A stretch of 64,000 nt of DNA from Noviherbaspirillum sp. UKPF54. GTDB taxonomy: Bacteria; Pseudomonadota; Gammaproteobacteria; Burkholderiales; Burkholderiaceae_D. A program made the translations under genes and the position numbers. Where the stretch lies: the NCBI RefSeq assembly GCF_007874125.1, contig NZ_CP040128.1:744001-808000 (forward strand), in the 5' to 3' direction. The notes beneath the pieces are model-generated. The model was given only the letters and a program-made list of their open reading frames with translations. It was not told the origin of the DNA and made no database searches. This document shows, piece by piece, positions 21,401-29,312 of the stretch (position 1 is its first letter; every line of letters begins with the position of its first letter).

Positions 21401-23817
21401 ATAGACATTTATTTACGATAGCCTTCTTCCTGGGCGCCCTTGGGATCGTTTGGGCGGGCGCCGGGTTTGTCGACTCCGGCTTCCTGGCGCTGGCGATGAC
21501 GGCCATCATCGGTGCGGTTTATGGCGCCGGCGCACTCGAGCTGCGCCGCTTTCGCCAGGCTACATCCACACTGGAAGCGGCGCTGGCAGCCATTCCCGAC
21601 AACCTCGCCGAGCTCGGCGACTGGCTGGGCAAGGTGCATCCGTCGCTGCAAAACCCCGTGCGCCTGCGCGTCGAGGGCGAACGTGTCGGCTTGCCCGGAC
21701 CCGCCCTCACGCCGTACCTGGTCGGGTTGCTGGTGATGCTGGGGATGCTCGGCACGTTCCTGGGGATGGTCGTCACGCTCAAGGGCGCGGTCTTTGCGCT
21801 GGAAAAAACAACCGACCTGGCGGCGATCCGGTCCGCGCTGGCGGTGCCGGTCAAGGGGTTGGGGCTGGCGTTCGGGACTTCGGTGGCGGGAGTGGCCGCG
21901 TCGGCCATGCTGGGTTTGATGTCGTCGCTCAGCCGCCGCGAAAGAACGATGGCGGCTCAGCTTCTGGATACCAGGATCACCACGGTATTGCGCCGCTTTT
22001 CGCTTGCGCACCAGCGCCAGGAAACCTTCAAGGCGCTGCAGATGCAATCCCAGGCCTTGCCGGCAGTCGTCGATCAATTGCAGGCGATGATGGCGAAGAT
22101 GGAGGGCATGAACCAGCAGCTGGGGCAGCAGCTTAGCGAGCGGCTGCTCGGCAATCAGGAGGATTTTCATCGCAATGTCAAAAGCGCCTATGCAGACCTG
22201 GCACAGTCGGTCGATCGGTCGCTGCGCGAGAGCTTGAGCCAGAGCGCGCATGCTGCCGGAGAAAGCATCAGGCCCGTGCTCGAGGCGACGATGAACGGCA
22301 TCGCGCGCGATACGGCGGCCATGCACGAGCGCATGGCCGGCGCGGTGCAGACGCAACTTGACGGGCTTTCCGCGCGGTTTGACGCGGCAACCTCCAGCGT
22401 GGCCGAAACCTGGACGGCGGCGCTGAAAAGCCACGAGCAGGCAAGCGCCGGCGTCGTCGAGCAGGTGGGCCGCTCGCTGGAAGCCTTCAACGAGACGTTC
22501 GAGCAGCGCGCAGGTGCCCTCGTGGCGACGGTCGGCGAGGCCTACGCCAGCTTGCAGGCCGATCAGGCGGAACGCGACAGGCAGCGCCAGCAGGCGTGGA
22601 CCCAGTCGCTGGAAGCAATGGCTGCGGCACTCACTCAGGAATGGCAGCAAGCGGGCGCTCAATCGCTTACCCAGCAGCAGAAAATCTGCGACGTCTTGAC
22701 CCGCACCGCGCAAGACGTCGGCGAACAGGTACGCAGCGGCGCCCGCGATTCGCTCGCCGAGACGGCGCGCTTGATCACGTCCGCCGAGGAATTGATGCGC
22801 TCGCGTATCACAGCGGAAGCGCAGTGGATCGAACAGAATCGCGAGCGCATGGACCAGCTGGCCAGCCTGTTGCGTACCGAACTCGGCGCGCTCAGAGACG
22901 AGGAGGCGGCGCGAGGAAATGCGGCGCTTGAACGGATGGGGCAATTGCAAACAGATCTGTCCAGTCATTTTCAGGCCAGCATGCGCGACACGCTCGCCGA
23001 GACGGCGCGCTTGATCACGTCTGCCGAGGAGCTGATGCGCTCGCGTATCGCAGCGGAAGCACAGTGGATCGAACAGCATCGCGTGCGCATGGAGCAGCTG
23101 GCCGGCCTGTTGCGCTCCGAACTCGGCGCGCTCAAGGAGCAAGAGGCGGCGCGCGGCGACGCGGCCGTGGAGCGGCTGGGGCAATTGCAGGCTGCACTGG
23201 CAAGTCACCTGACCACGCTGGGCACAGCGCTGGAGGAACCGATCGCGCGGCTGATCGAAACGGCCTCGCAAGCGCCGCGCGCCGCCGCGGAGGTGATCGG
23301 GCAATTGCGCCAGCAGATATCGGGCAGCGTCGCGCGCGACAACGAACTGCTTGAGGAACGCAGCCGCATCATGGAAACCCTCAATGCGCTGCTCTCTGCC
23401 ATCAACCACGCCTCGCTTGAACAGCGCGCCGCGATCGATTCCCTGGTAGCCTCTTCCGGGAACGCACTCAACGCGACCGCCAGCGCGTTTGCAGACAATG
23501 TGGCCGCCGAAGCCGCCAAGCTGACCGACATCGCCGCCAACGTCACCGGCAGCGCCGCCGACGTGGCGAGCCTGTCCGAAGCCTTCGGCTTTGCCGTGCA
23601 GTCGTTCAACGAAGCCAATGAAAAGCTGATCGAAAACCTGCAGCGCATCGAAGGCGCGATGGACAAGTCCATGTCGAGAAGCGACGAGCAGCTCGCCTAT
23701 TACGTCGCCCAGGCACGGGAAATCATCGACCTTTCCATGATCTCGCAAAAGGAGATCGTCGAATCGCTGCGCCGGCTGCCGGCTAGGCAAGCCATGTCCG
23801 TCGAAGGGGACAGGTAA
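21397..23817 (+). CDS. zorA: ZorA-like MotA/TolQ motor protein with DUF802 tail
   Basis: An 806-residue inner-membrane protein. Two hydrophobic segments (about 5-25 and 28-48) and two more (about 109-130 and 150-172, with LVMLGMLGTFLGMVVTLKGA and GLGLAFGTSVAGVAASAMLG) give the MotA/TolQ/ExbB core of a proton-driven stator. Residues about 200-760 form a very long cytoplasmic coiled-coil tail rich in Q, E and A, in which DUF802 repeats are found. This membrane core plus long tail is the architecture of ZorA. Residues 449-528 and 529-608 are a tandem duplication. The start at 21397 overlaps the upstream stop, and its stop overlaps the next ATG (TAATG), so the operon is tightly coupled. Annotators may call it only DUF802. 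Confidence 0.85.
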   Translation: MNRHLFTIAFFLGALGIVWAGAGFVDSGFLALAMTAIIGAVYGAGALELRRFRQATSTLEAALAAIPDNLAELGDWLGKVHPSLQNPVRLRVEGERVGLPGPALTPYLVGLLVMLGMLGTFLGMVVTLKGAVFALEKTTDLAAIRSALAVPVKGLGLAFGTSVAGVAASAMLGLMSSLSRRERTMAAQLLDTRITTVLRRFSLAHQRQETFKALQMQSQALPAVVDQLQAMMAKMEGMNQQLGQQLSERLLGNQEDFHRNVKSAYADLAQSVDRSLRESLSQSAHAAGESIRPVLEATMNGIARDTAAMHERMAGAVQTQLDGLSARFDAATSSVAETWTAALKSHEQASAGVVEQVGRSLEAFNETFEQRAGALVATVGEAYASLQADQAERDRQRQQAWTQSLEAMAAALTQEWQQAGAQSLTQQQKICDVLTRTAQDVGEQVRSGARDSLAETARLITSAEELMRSRITAEAQWIEQNRERMDQLASLLRTELGALRDEEAARGNAALERMGQLQTDLSSHFQASMRDTLAETARLITSAEELMRSRIAAEAQWIEQHRVRMEQLAGLLRSELGALKEQEAARGDAAVERLGQLQAALASHLTTLGTALEEPIARLIETASQAPRAAAEVIGQLRQQISGSVARDNELLEERSRIMETLNALLSAINHASLEQRAAIDSLVASSGNALNATASAFADNVAAEAAKLTDIAANVTGSAADVASLSEAFGFAVQSFNEANEKLIENLQRIEGAMDKSMSRSDEQLAYYVAQAREIIDLSMISQKEIVESLRRLPARQAMSVEGDR
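22741..23220 (+). repeat. 240-bp in-frame tandem duplication inside the tail
   Basis: 22741-22980 and 22981-23220 are near-identical units of exactly 240 bases (80 codons), strongest over the first 150 bases (for example the shared CTCGCCGAGACGGCGCGC). Each encodes ETARLITSAEELMRSR and a QWIEQ-R-RM-QLA-LLR-ELGAL segment. Confidence 0.9.
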
Positions 23818-24455
23818 TGGATCACGGTGACGCGAGCGTCGAAGATACCGCGCCGGTCTGGCCCGTTTTCGGCGACTTGATGTCGAGCTTGCTGGGCGCT
23901 TTCGTGCTGCTGCTGGTGGCCGTGGTGGCGGTCCAGATGGAACTGACCTCGCATCTGCAGGACGAAGTGAAAAAGCGTCAGCTCGAGGAACAGCGCCGCA
24001 TGAGCCTGGAAAAAGCCCTGGCCATTCCGCTGGCATCGGGGCGCATCACATTGAACAACGGGCGCATCGGCATCAGCGGCCAAGTGCTGTTCGCGCTCAA
24101 TTCGGACCAGCTGCAGCCGGAAGGCCGGCAACTGCTGAACAGCCTGGTCACGCCGCTGAGGGCTTACCTGACGGCGCGCGACGAGCTGCTCATGGTAAGC
24201 GGATTTACCGATGACAAGCCGATCCGGGGCGGCCCGTTCGCGGACAATTGGGAACTGTCGGCCCAGCGCGCCTTGACGGTCACCCGCACCCTGATCGAGG
24301 AAGGGATGCCGTCTTCCATGGTGTTTGCGGCAGCCTTCGGCGCCGAGCAGCCGGTCAGGCCCAACACCGACGACGACGCACGCGCGCAAAACCGGCGGGT
24401 GGAAATGGCGCCGGTGCCGAAAACCGCCAATACCAAGGCGAAGCCGCATGAGTGA
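23817..24455 (+). CDS. zorB: ZorB-like MotB/OmpA motor partner
   Basis: A 212-residue protein with one N-terminal membrane helix (about 21-42). Asp20 in VFGDLMSSLLGAF lies at the membrane edge, matching the proton-carrying Asp of MotB-type stators. After a short linker the OmpA-like peptidoglycan-binding domain (about 90-200) shows SGFTDDKPI, NWELSAQRALTVTRTLIEEG and DARAQNRRVEM, the residues that bind diaminopimelate. It overlaps the ZorA-like gene by one base and the DUF2894 gene by eight. The pair is therefore a complete predicted stator unit. It is not a flagellar motAB, because no flagellar genes are nearby and the partner has a long DUF802 tail. Confidence 0.88.
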   Translation: MDHGDASVEDTAPVWPVFGDLMSSLLGAFVLLLVAVVAVQMELTSHLQDEVKKRQLEEQRRMSLEKALAIPLASGRITLNNGRIGISGQVLFALNSDQLQPEGRQLLNSLVTPLRAYLTARDELLMVSGFTDDKPIRGGPFADNWELSAQRALTVTRTLIEEGMPSSMVFAAAFGAEQPVRPNTDDDARAQNRRVEMAPVPKTANTKAKPHE

Positions 24456-25191
24456 GCCGGCACCGGGGAAAATCGCGGATGCGCCGATGGACGAATCGCA
24501 CGAGATCGACGCGCTGCTCGCGCCCCTGCGCACGGCAGGCGCGGACCGGTTTGACCCCGTGCGCTGGCGCTACATCGAAGCGTTGGCGAAGCGCGCCGCG
24601 GCGCATCGCGCGAGCGCCGGATGCGTGCTCGGCGTCAGGCTGGCGCGGGCGCTGGCGGAGCTGAAAGAGCGATTCGACCTTGCACAACGCGATGCCGGCG
24701 AAGCCGTCGCCTGGAGCACGCAGCGCTATCCGCATGCGGCCGGCGATCTTCAGCAGCTCCTTGCCGCCGGTGATTTCAAAGGAGTGCGGCGATTGTCCGC
24801 TTCGCTGCGTGCCAGCGAACCAGGCGCTTCCCTGGGCGAACTGGTGCGCCGGCTTGATCAGCATTCCTCGGAAAATACCGGTGCGCTCCCGGGGCAGGGT
24901 GCCGGATCGCGTTCCGAGCTGAAGGCGGTGCGGGATTTCAGGAATACCTGGTCGAAGCTGAGCGTCGACATCCAAGTGGCGCGGGCGCTGGAGCAGGCGC
25001 CAAAGAATGCCGGGCCGATCAATTCCCACATGCTAGTGCTGCGTTCGCTGGAGTTGATGCGAGATATATCGCCCGATTATCTCAACCGCTTCATGTCTTA
25101 CGTCGACACCTTGTTGTGCCTCGACCAGGGCGACCACGCCAAGCAGGCGCCGGCCAAAAAAACGCAGGCGGCGAGGGCGCCGAAAAAATGA
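24448..25191 (+). CDS. DUF2894 protein, last gene of the Zorya-like operon
   Basis: A 247-residue DUF2894 protein, start chosen at the ATG overlapping the OmpA-like gene by 8 bases. The N-terminal part has DPVRWRYIEALAKRAAAH, and the C-terminal half (LKAVRDFRNTWSKLSVDIQV then RSLELMRDISPDYLNRFMSY) is the conserved family core. The tail is a Lys/Ala-rich stretch. No catalytic motif is evident, and no helicase or nuclease domain (ZorD or ZorE type) is present in the operon. It is the second candidate accessory component. A bidirectional terminator follows immediately. Confidence 0.8.
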   Translation: MSEPAPGKIADAPMDESHEIDALLAPLRTAGADRFDPVRWRYIEALAKRAAAHRASAGCVLGVRLARALAELKERFDLAQRDAGEAVAWSTQRYPHAAGDLQQLLAAGDFKGVRRLSASLRASEPGASLGELVRRLDQHSSENTGALPGQGAGSRSELKAVRDFRNTWSKLSVDIQVARALEQAPKNAGPINSHMLVLRSLELMRDISPDYLNRFMSYVDTLLCLDQGDHAKQAPAKKTQAARAPKK

Positions 25192-25201
25192 CATGCGCTG
25201 G

Positions 25202-25237
25202 ACAATAAAAAAGCCGCTCGCGCGGCTTTTTTATTGT
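25202..25237. terminator. Bidirectional terminator after the Zorya-like operon
   Basis: GCCGC (25213-25217) and GCGGC (25222-25226) form the GC core. It is extended by A-rich and T-rich arms (25202-25212 and 25227-25237) that are perfectly complementary, so it works in both directions, also for the convergent ETF-QO operon whose stop codon it touches. Confidence 0.9.
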
Positions 25238-26925
25238 TACATGCCCGAGTAGTTCGGTCCACCGCCGCCTTCCGGCGTGACCCACACGATGTTCTGCGTC
25301 GGGTCCTTGATGTCGCAGGTCTTGCAATGCACGCAGTTCTGCGCATTGATCTGCAACCGGTCTTCGCCCGCATCGCTCTTGACGAATTCGTACACGCCGG
25401 CCGGGCAATAACGGCTTTCCGGCCCCGCAAACTTCGCCAGGTTGATCTTCACCGGCACCGACGGGTCTTTCAGCGTCAGGTGCGCCGGCTGGTTTTCTTC
25501 ATGGTTGGTATTGCTCACGAACACACTCGACAGGCGATCGAAGGTCAGCTTGCCGTCCGGCTTCGGATACGCAATCTTCGCGCACTGGTCGGCCGGCTGC
25601 AGGTACACATGATCGGGCTTGTCGCGATGCAGCGTCCACGGCGGATTCTTCACTCCCAGCTTGGGCAGCAGCCATTGCTCGATACCCGTCATCAGCGGCC
25701 CCATCAGCGAACCCTTCTTGAACCACAGCTTGAAGTTGCGCGACTGGTCCAGCTCTTCCTTCAGCCAGCTGCTTTCGTAGGCTTGCGGATACGCCGCCAG
25801 CTCGTCGGCGGCACGGCCGGACGTCACCGCCGCAAAGACGGCTTCGGCACACAGCATGCCGCTCTTGATCGCGGTATGGCTGCCCTTGATGCGCGCCGCG
25901 TTCAGAAAGCCGGCATCGCAGCCGATGAGCGCGCCGCCCGGGAACACCAGCTTGGGCAGCGCCTGCGGCGTGCCGTTGTTGATGGCGCGCGCGCCATAGC
26001 TCAGGCGCTTGCCGCCTTCGAGATGGGCGCGGATGCTCGGGTGCGTCTTCCAGCGCTGCATTTCCTCGAACGGGCTCATCCATGGATTCTTGTAGTCCAG
26101 GCCAATGACGAAGCCGAGCGTGACCTTGTTGCCTTCCAGGTGATACAAAAAACCGCCGCCAAACGTCTCCTTGTCCATCGGCCAGCCGGCGGTGTGCACC
26201 ACCAGGCCCGGCTTGGCTTTGGCCGGATCGATTTCCCACAATTCCTTGATGCCGATGGCAAAGCTTTGCGCATCGCGGCCGGCATCGAGCTGGTACTTGG
26301 CGATCAGCTGCTTGCCCAGATGGCCGCGCGCACCTTCGGCGAAGATCGTGTACTTGCCCAGCAATTCCATGCCGAGCTGGAAATTCTCGGTCGGTTCGCC
26401 ATCCTTGCCGATGCCCATGTTGCCGGTGGCAACGCCGCGCACCGCGCCCTGCTCGTCGTACAGCACTTCGGCGGCGGTAAAGCCGGGGAAGATTTCGACG
26501 CCCAGCGCCTCGGCCTGCTGCGCCATCCACTTGACGACGTTGCCGAGCGCAACCACATAGCAGCCATCGTTGTGGAAGTTGCGCGGCACCAGGAAATCCG
26601 GGGTGCGCTTGGCGCCGGTTTCGCTCAGGAACAGGATGTCGTCGCCGGTGACGGGCTGGTTCAGCGGCGCGCCGAGCTCTTTCCAGTTGGGGAACAATTC
26701 ATTCATGGCGCGCGGGTCCATCACCGCGCCCGACAGGATGTGCGCGCCGGGCTCGGACCCTTTCTCGAGCACCACCACCGACACGTCCTTGCCTTGTTCG
26801 GCTGCCAGCTGCTTGACGCGGATCGCCGTGGCCAGCCCGCCCGGGCCGGCGCCAACGATCACGACATCGTATTCCATCGACTCGCGCGGGCCATATTGTT
26901 CGAGAAGGGTTTCGTTTCGCATCAT
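25237..26925 (-). CDS. Electron transfer flavoprotein-ubiquinone oxidoreductase
   Basis: Passes electrons from ETF, reduced by acyl-CoA dehydrogenases, to ubiquinone at the inner membrane. About 562 residues. An FAD-binding GAGPGGLATAIR motif lies near the N-terminus, then substrate and quinone-binding regions, and a C-terminal ferredoxin-like domain with C-x2-C-x2-C in NCVHCKTCDIKDP plus RYCPAGVYE for the [4Fe-4S] cluster. The ATG at 26925 is preceded by GGAA; the longer frame starts with TTG inside the previous gene. It is the last gene of an acyl-CoA oxidation operon, directly after an acyl-CoA dehydrogenase (20-base gap), which fits its role. Confidence 0.95.
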   Translation of the reverse strand: MMRNETLLEQYGPRESMEYDVVIVGAGPGGLATAIRVKQLAAEQGKDVSVVVLEKGSEPGAHILSGAVMDPRAMNELFPNWKELGAPLNQPVTGDDILFLSETGAKRTPDFLVPRNFHNDGCYVVALGNVVKWMAQQAEALGVEIFPGFTAAEVLYDEQGAVRGVATGNMGIGKDGEPTENFQLGMELLGKYTIFAEGARGHLGKQLIAKYQLDAGRDAQSFAIGIKELWEIDPAKAKPGLVVHTAGWPMDKETFGGGFLYHLEGNKVTLGFVIGLDYKNPWMSPFEEMQRWKTHPSIRAHLEGGKRLSYGARAINNGTPQALPKLVFPGGALIGCDAGFLNAARIKGSHTAIKSGMLCAEAVFAAVTSGRAADELAAYPQAYESSWLKEELDQSRNFKLWFKKGSLMGPLMTGIEQWLLPKLGVKNPPWTLHRDKPDHVYLQPADQCAKIAYPKPDGKLTFDRLSSVFVSNTNHEENQPAHLTLKDPSVPVKINLAKFAGPESRYCPAGVYEFVKSDAGEDRLQINAQNCVHCKTCDIKDPTQNIVWVTPEGGGGPNYSGM

Positions 26926-26945
26926 GGTTCCGGAAAGCCCTTTCG

Positions 26946-28736
26946 TCACAGCTGCCAAGCGTTGTCCGGGAAGTCGAGCGAGCTGCTGCCGCCGACGCGA
27001 ATGGTTTCCCCGAGCGCCTGCGCGCGGACCAGGATGTGCTCGGCATAGAAGCGCGCCGACAAGGCGGTCGCCGTCAGCAGTTCCGGCTGCACCATGTCAT
27101 GCGCCGCAGCCAGCAGTCTGCGCGCATGCATCCAGCCGCCGCACACCGTTCCCCATAATTCCAGGTAAGGAACCGCGCCGGCATAGGCCTCGCGCGGGTT
27201 GGTCTCGTTTTTCTCGTGCAGCCAGCGCACGATATTGCGCAGCGTGTCGCAACCATCTGCCAGGCGGGAGGAAAGCGCATTTGCCGTCGCATGATCGAGC
27301 AGGCGCAGCGCACGGATGTCCTGTTCGATCGAATCGATCAGCGACAGCGCAGCATTGCCCTTGTCGCGCAAGGTCTTGCGCCCGACCAGGTCGTTGGCCT
27401 GAATGGCGGTGGTGCCTTCATAAATCGTGAGGATGCGGGCGTCGCGGTAAAACTGCGCGGCGCCGGTTTCTTCGATGAAGCCCATGCCGCCGAATACCTG
27501 CAATGCGTCGTAGGTCACGCCTTGGGCGCTCTCGGTGAACCAGCCCTTGAGCACAGGGATCAGCAATTCCATCCGGCTCTGCGCGTGCGCACGCGCGCCG
27601 GCATCGACCGCGTCGGAGTGCGCGATGTCCTTTTGCATTGCTACATAGACGGCGAGCGCGCGCATCGCATCCACCTTGCTCTTCATCGACAGCAGCATGC
27701 GCCGCACGTCCGGGTGGCGGATGATGGTCTTGCCATGGCTGCCATCCTCACCGACGGCGCGCCCCTGCACGCGTTCCTGCGCGTAGCCGAGCGCGTGCTG
27801 GTAGGCGCGCTCCGAAATCGACAGGCCCTGCAATCCGACGGCGAAGCGCGCTTCGTTCATCATGATGAACATGTATTCGAGCCCGCGGTTTTCTTCGCCG
27901 ACCAGATAGCCTACGGCACCCTCCTGTTCGCCGAACAGCATCACCGCGGTCGGGCTGCCGTGGATGCCTAGCTTGTGTTCGATCGACGCGCAGCGCGCAT
28001 CGTTGCGTTCGCCGCAGCTGCCGTCGGGCTTCACCAGGAACTTCGGCACTACGAACAGCGAGATGCCCTTGACGCCCTTGGGCGCATCCGGCGTGCGGGC
28101 GAGCACCAGGTGGACGATGTTCTCGGCGAAGTCGTGTTCGCCATAAGTAATGAAAATCTTTTGTCCGCTTACCCGATAGCTGCCGTCCGGCTGGCGCACC
28201 GCGCGGGTCTGCACCGCTGCCAGGTCGGAGCCGGCGCCCGGTTCGGTCAGGTTCATCGTGCCGGTCCATTCGCCGCTGACGAGCTTCGGCAGATAGGTTG
28301 CCTTGAGCTCGTCGCCGGCCGCCGTCAGCAAGGCTTCCACCGCTCCGTTGGTCAGCATCGGACACAGCGCGAAGCTTACGCTGGCGGCGTGCCACATTTC
28401 CTCAACCACGGTCGACAACACCGAGCACAACGCCTGGCCGCCGTATTGCTCGGGAAAGCGCAAGCCGTTCCAGCCGCCGTCGCGGAAAGCGTGGTATACC
28501 TCCTTGAATCCGTTTGCGGTCGTCACCTCGCTGTTGTCCCAGCGCGCGCCCTGTGTGTCGCCGCTGCGGTTGATCGGGGCGATGCGTTCGCGCGCGAATT
28601 TGCCTGCTTCGTCGGCGACCGCAAGCGCGGTGTCGACGTCGAGCTCGATGCCGCATTGTTGCGCGTGACGGTCGAAGTGAAAGACATGCTTGAGCAGAAA
28701 TCCGATATCGCTCAGCGGTGGTTGGTATTGGCTCAT
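26946..28736 (-). CDS. Acyl-CoA dehydrogenase, long DmdC-like type
   Basis: A 596-residue FAD enzyme that oxidises an acyl-CoA to the enoyl-CoA. It has the central signatures TMNLTEPGAGSDLAAVQTRA (FAD binding) and VFGGMGFIEETGAAQFYRDARILTIYEGTT, with the catalytic Glu region YEGTTAIQ, and a C-terminal extension absent from 380-residue enzymes. The length and N-terminus (PPLSDIGFLLKHVF) match the group containing 3-methylmercaptopropionyl-CoA dehydrogenase DmdC, but that group also includes enzymes of unknown chain-length preference, so the exact substrate is open. It lies between a MaoC hydratase gene and ETF-QO. Confidence 0.9.
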   Translation of the reverse strand: MSQYQPPLSDIGFLLKHVFHFDRHAQQCGIELDVDTALAVADEAGKFARERIAPINRSGDTQGARWDNSEVTTANGFKEVYHAFRDGGWNGLRFPEQYGGQALCSVLSTVVEEMWHAASVSFALCPMLTNGAVEALLTAAGDELKATYLPKLVSGEWTGTMNLTEPGAGSDLAAVQTRAVRQPDGSYRVSGQKIFITYGEHDFAENIVHLVLARTPDAPKGVKGISLFVVPKFLVKPDGSCGERNDARCASIEHKLGIHGSPTAVMLFGEQEGAVGYLVGEENRGLEYMFIMMNEARFAVGLQGLSISERAYQHALGYAQERVQGRAVGEDGSHGKTIIRHPDVRRMLLSMKSKVDAMRALAVYVAMQKDIAHSDAVDAGARAHAQSRMELLIPVLKGWFTESAQGVTYDALQVFGGMGFIEETGAAQFYRDARILTIYEGTTAIQANDLVGRKTLRDKGNAALSLIDSIEQDIRALRLLDHATANALSSRLADGCDTLRNIVRWLHEKNETNPREAYAGAVPYLELWGTVCGGWMHARRLLAAAHDMVQPELLTATALSARFYAEHILVRAQALGETIRVGGSSSLDFPDNAWQL

Positions 28737-28761
28737 GATGATTCCCTGATTCTGTTTTCTG

Positions 28762-29226
28762 TCAATGTGAAACGGCGCTGGCCGCAGGCCGCGCCGCCGC
28801 GTGCGCGGAGCCGACCTTGACCAGTGCCTCGCCGTCGATGACGGTCTGGCCGCGCACCATGCAGGTGGTCTCCAGCAGCACGCGCCGTTTTTCTGCCAGG
28901 ACTTCCTTGACGGTGACGGTCGCGTGTACGGTGTCGCCGGGTCGCACCGGCGCCCGGAAGTTCAGGCTCTGGTTAAGGTAGATCGCGCCTGGTCCGGGCA
29001 GCTTGTTGGCGATCGCGGCCGAGATGACGCTGGCTGTCAGCATGCCGTGTGCGATGCGCCCGGAGAAGGGGGTGGCCTGCGCGAATTCGTGGTTGATGTG
29101 GACCGCATTGTTGTCGCCGGAGACGCCGGAAAACAGGACGATGTCGGCCTCGGTGATGGTTTTGGAAAACGTCGCTTTCATGCCGACCGAGAAATCCTCG
29201 ATCTCTAGCCCGCCCAGGGTATTCAT
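28762..29226 (-). CDS. MaoC-family (R)-specific enoyl-CoA hydratase
   Basis: About 154 residues forming a hotdog hydratase. The motif FSGVSGDNNAVHINHEFA holds the catalytic Asp and His of R-hydratases, and GRIAHGMLTASVISA follows it. It likely hydrates the enoyl-CoA made by the neighbouring dehydrogenase, or supplies (R)-3-hydroxyacyl-CoA. The ATG at 29226 has AAAGGA 8 bases upstream; another ATG lies three codons earlier. It is 25 bases before the acyl-CoA dehydrogenase start. Confidence 0.88.
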   Translation of the reverse strand: MNTLGGLEIEDFSVGMKATFSKTITEADIVLFSGVSGDNNAVHINHEFAQATPFSGRIAHGMLTASVISAAIANKLPGPGAIYLNQSLNFRAPVRPGDTVHATVTVKEVLAEKRRVLLETTCMVRGQTVIDGEALVKVGSAHAAARPAASAVSH

Positions 29227-29312
29227 GCCTTGCATCCTTTGCTAGCGTTGTTGCGTGATCCGGTGGAGAAGAGGGCGGCTTTCGTGAACGGAAGGCCGCC
29301 CGCAGTCGATGC

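Noticed and set aside
21409..24036. 875-codon open frame on the minus strand
   Set aside because: It is antisense to the ZorA-like and ZorB-like genes, which have motifs, overlaps and ribosome context. High GC keeps the opposite frame open.
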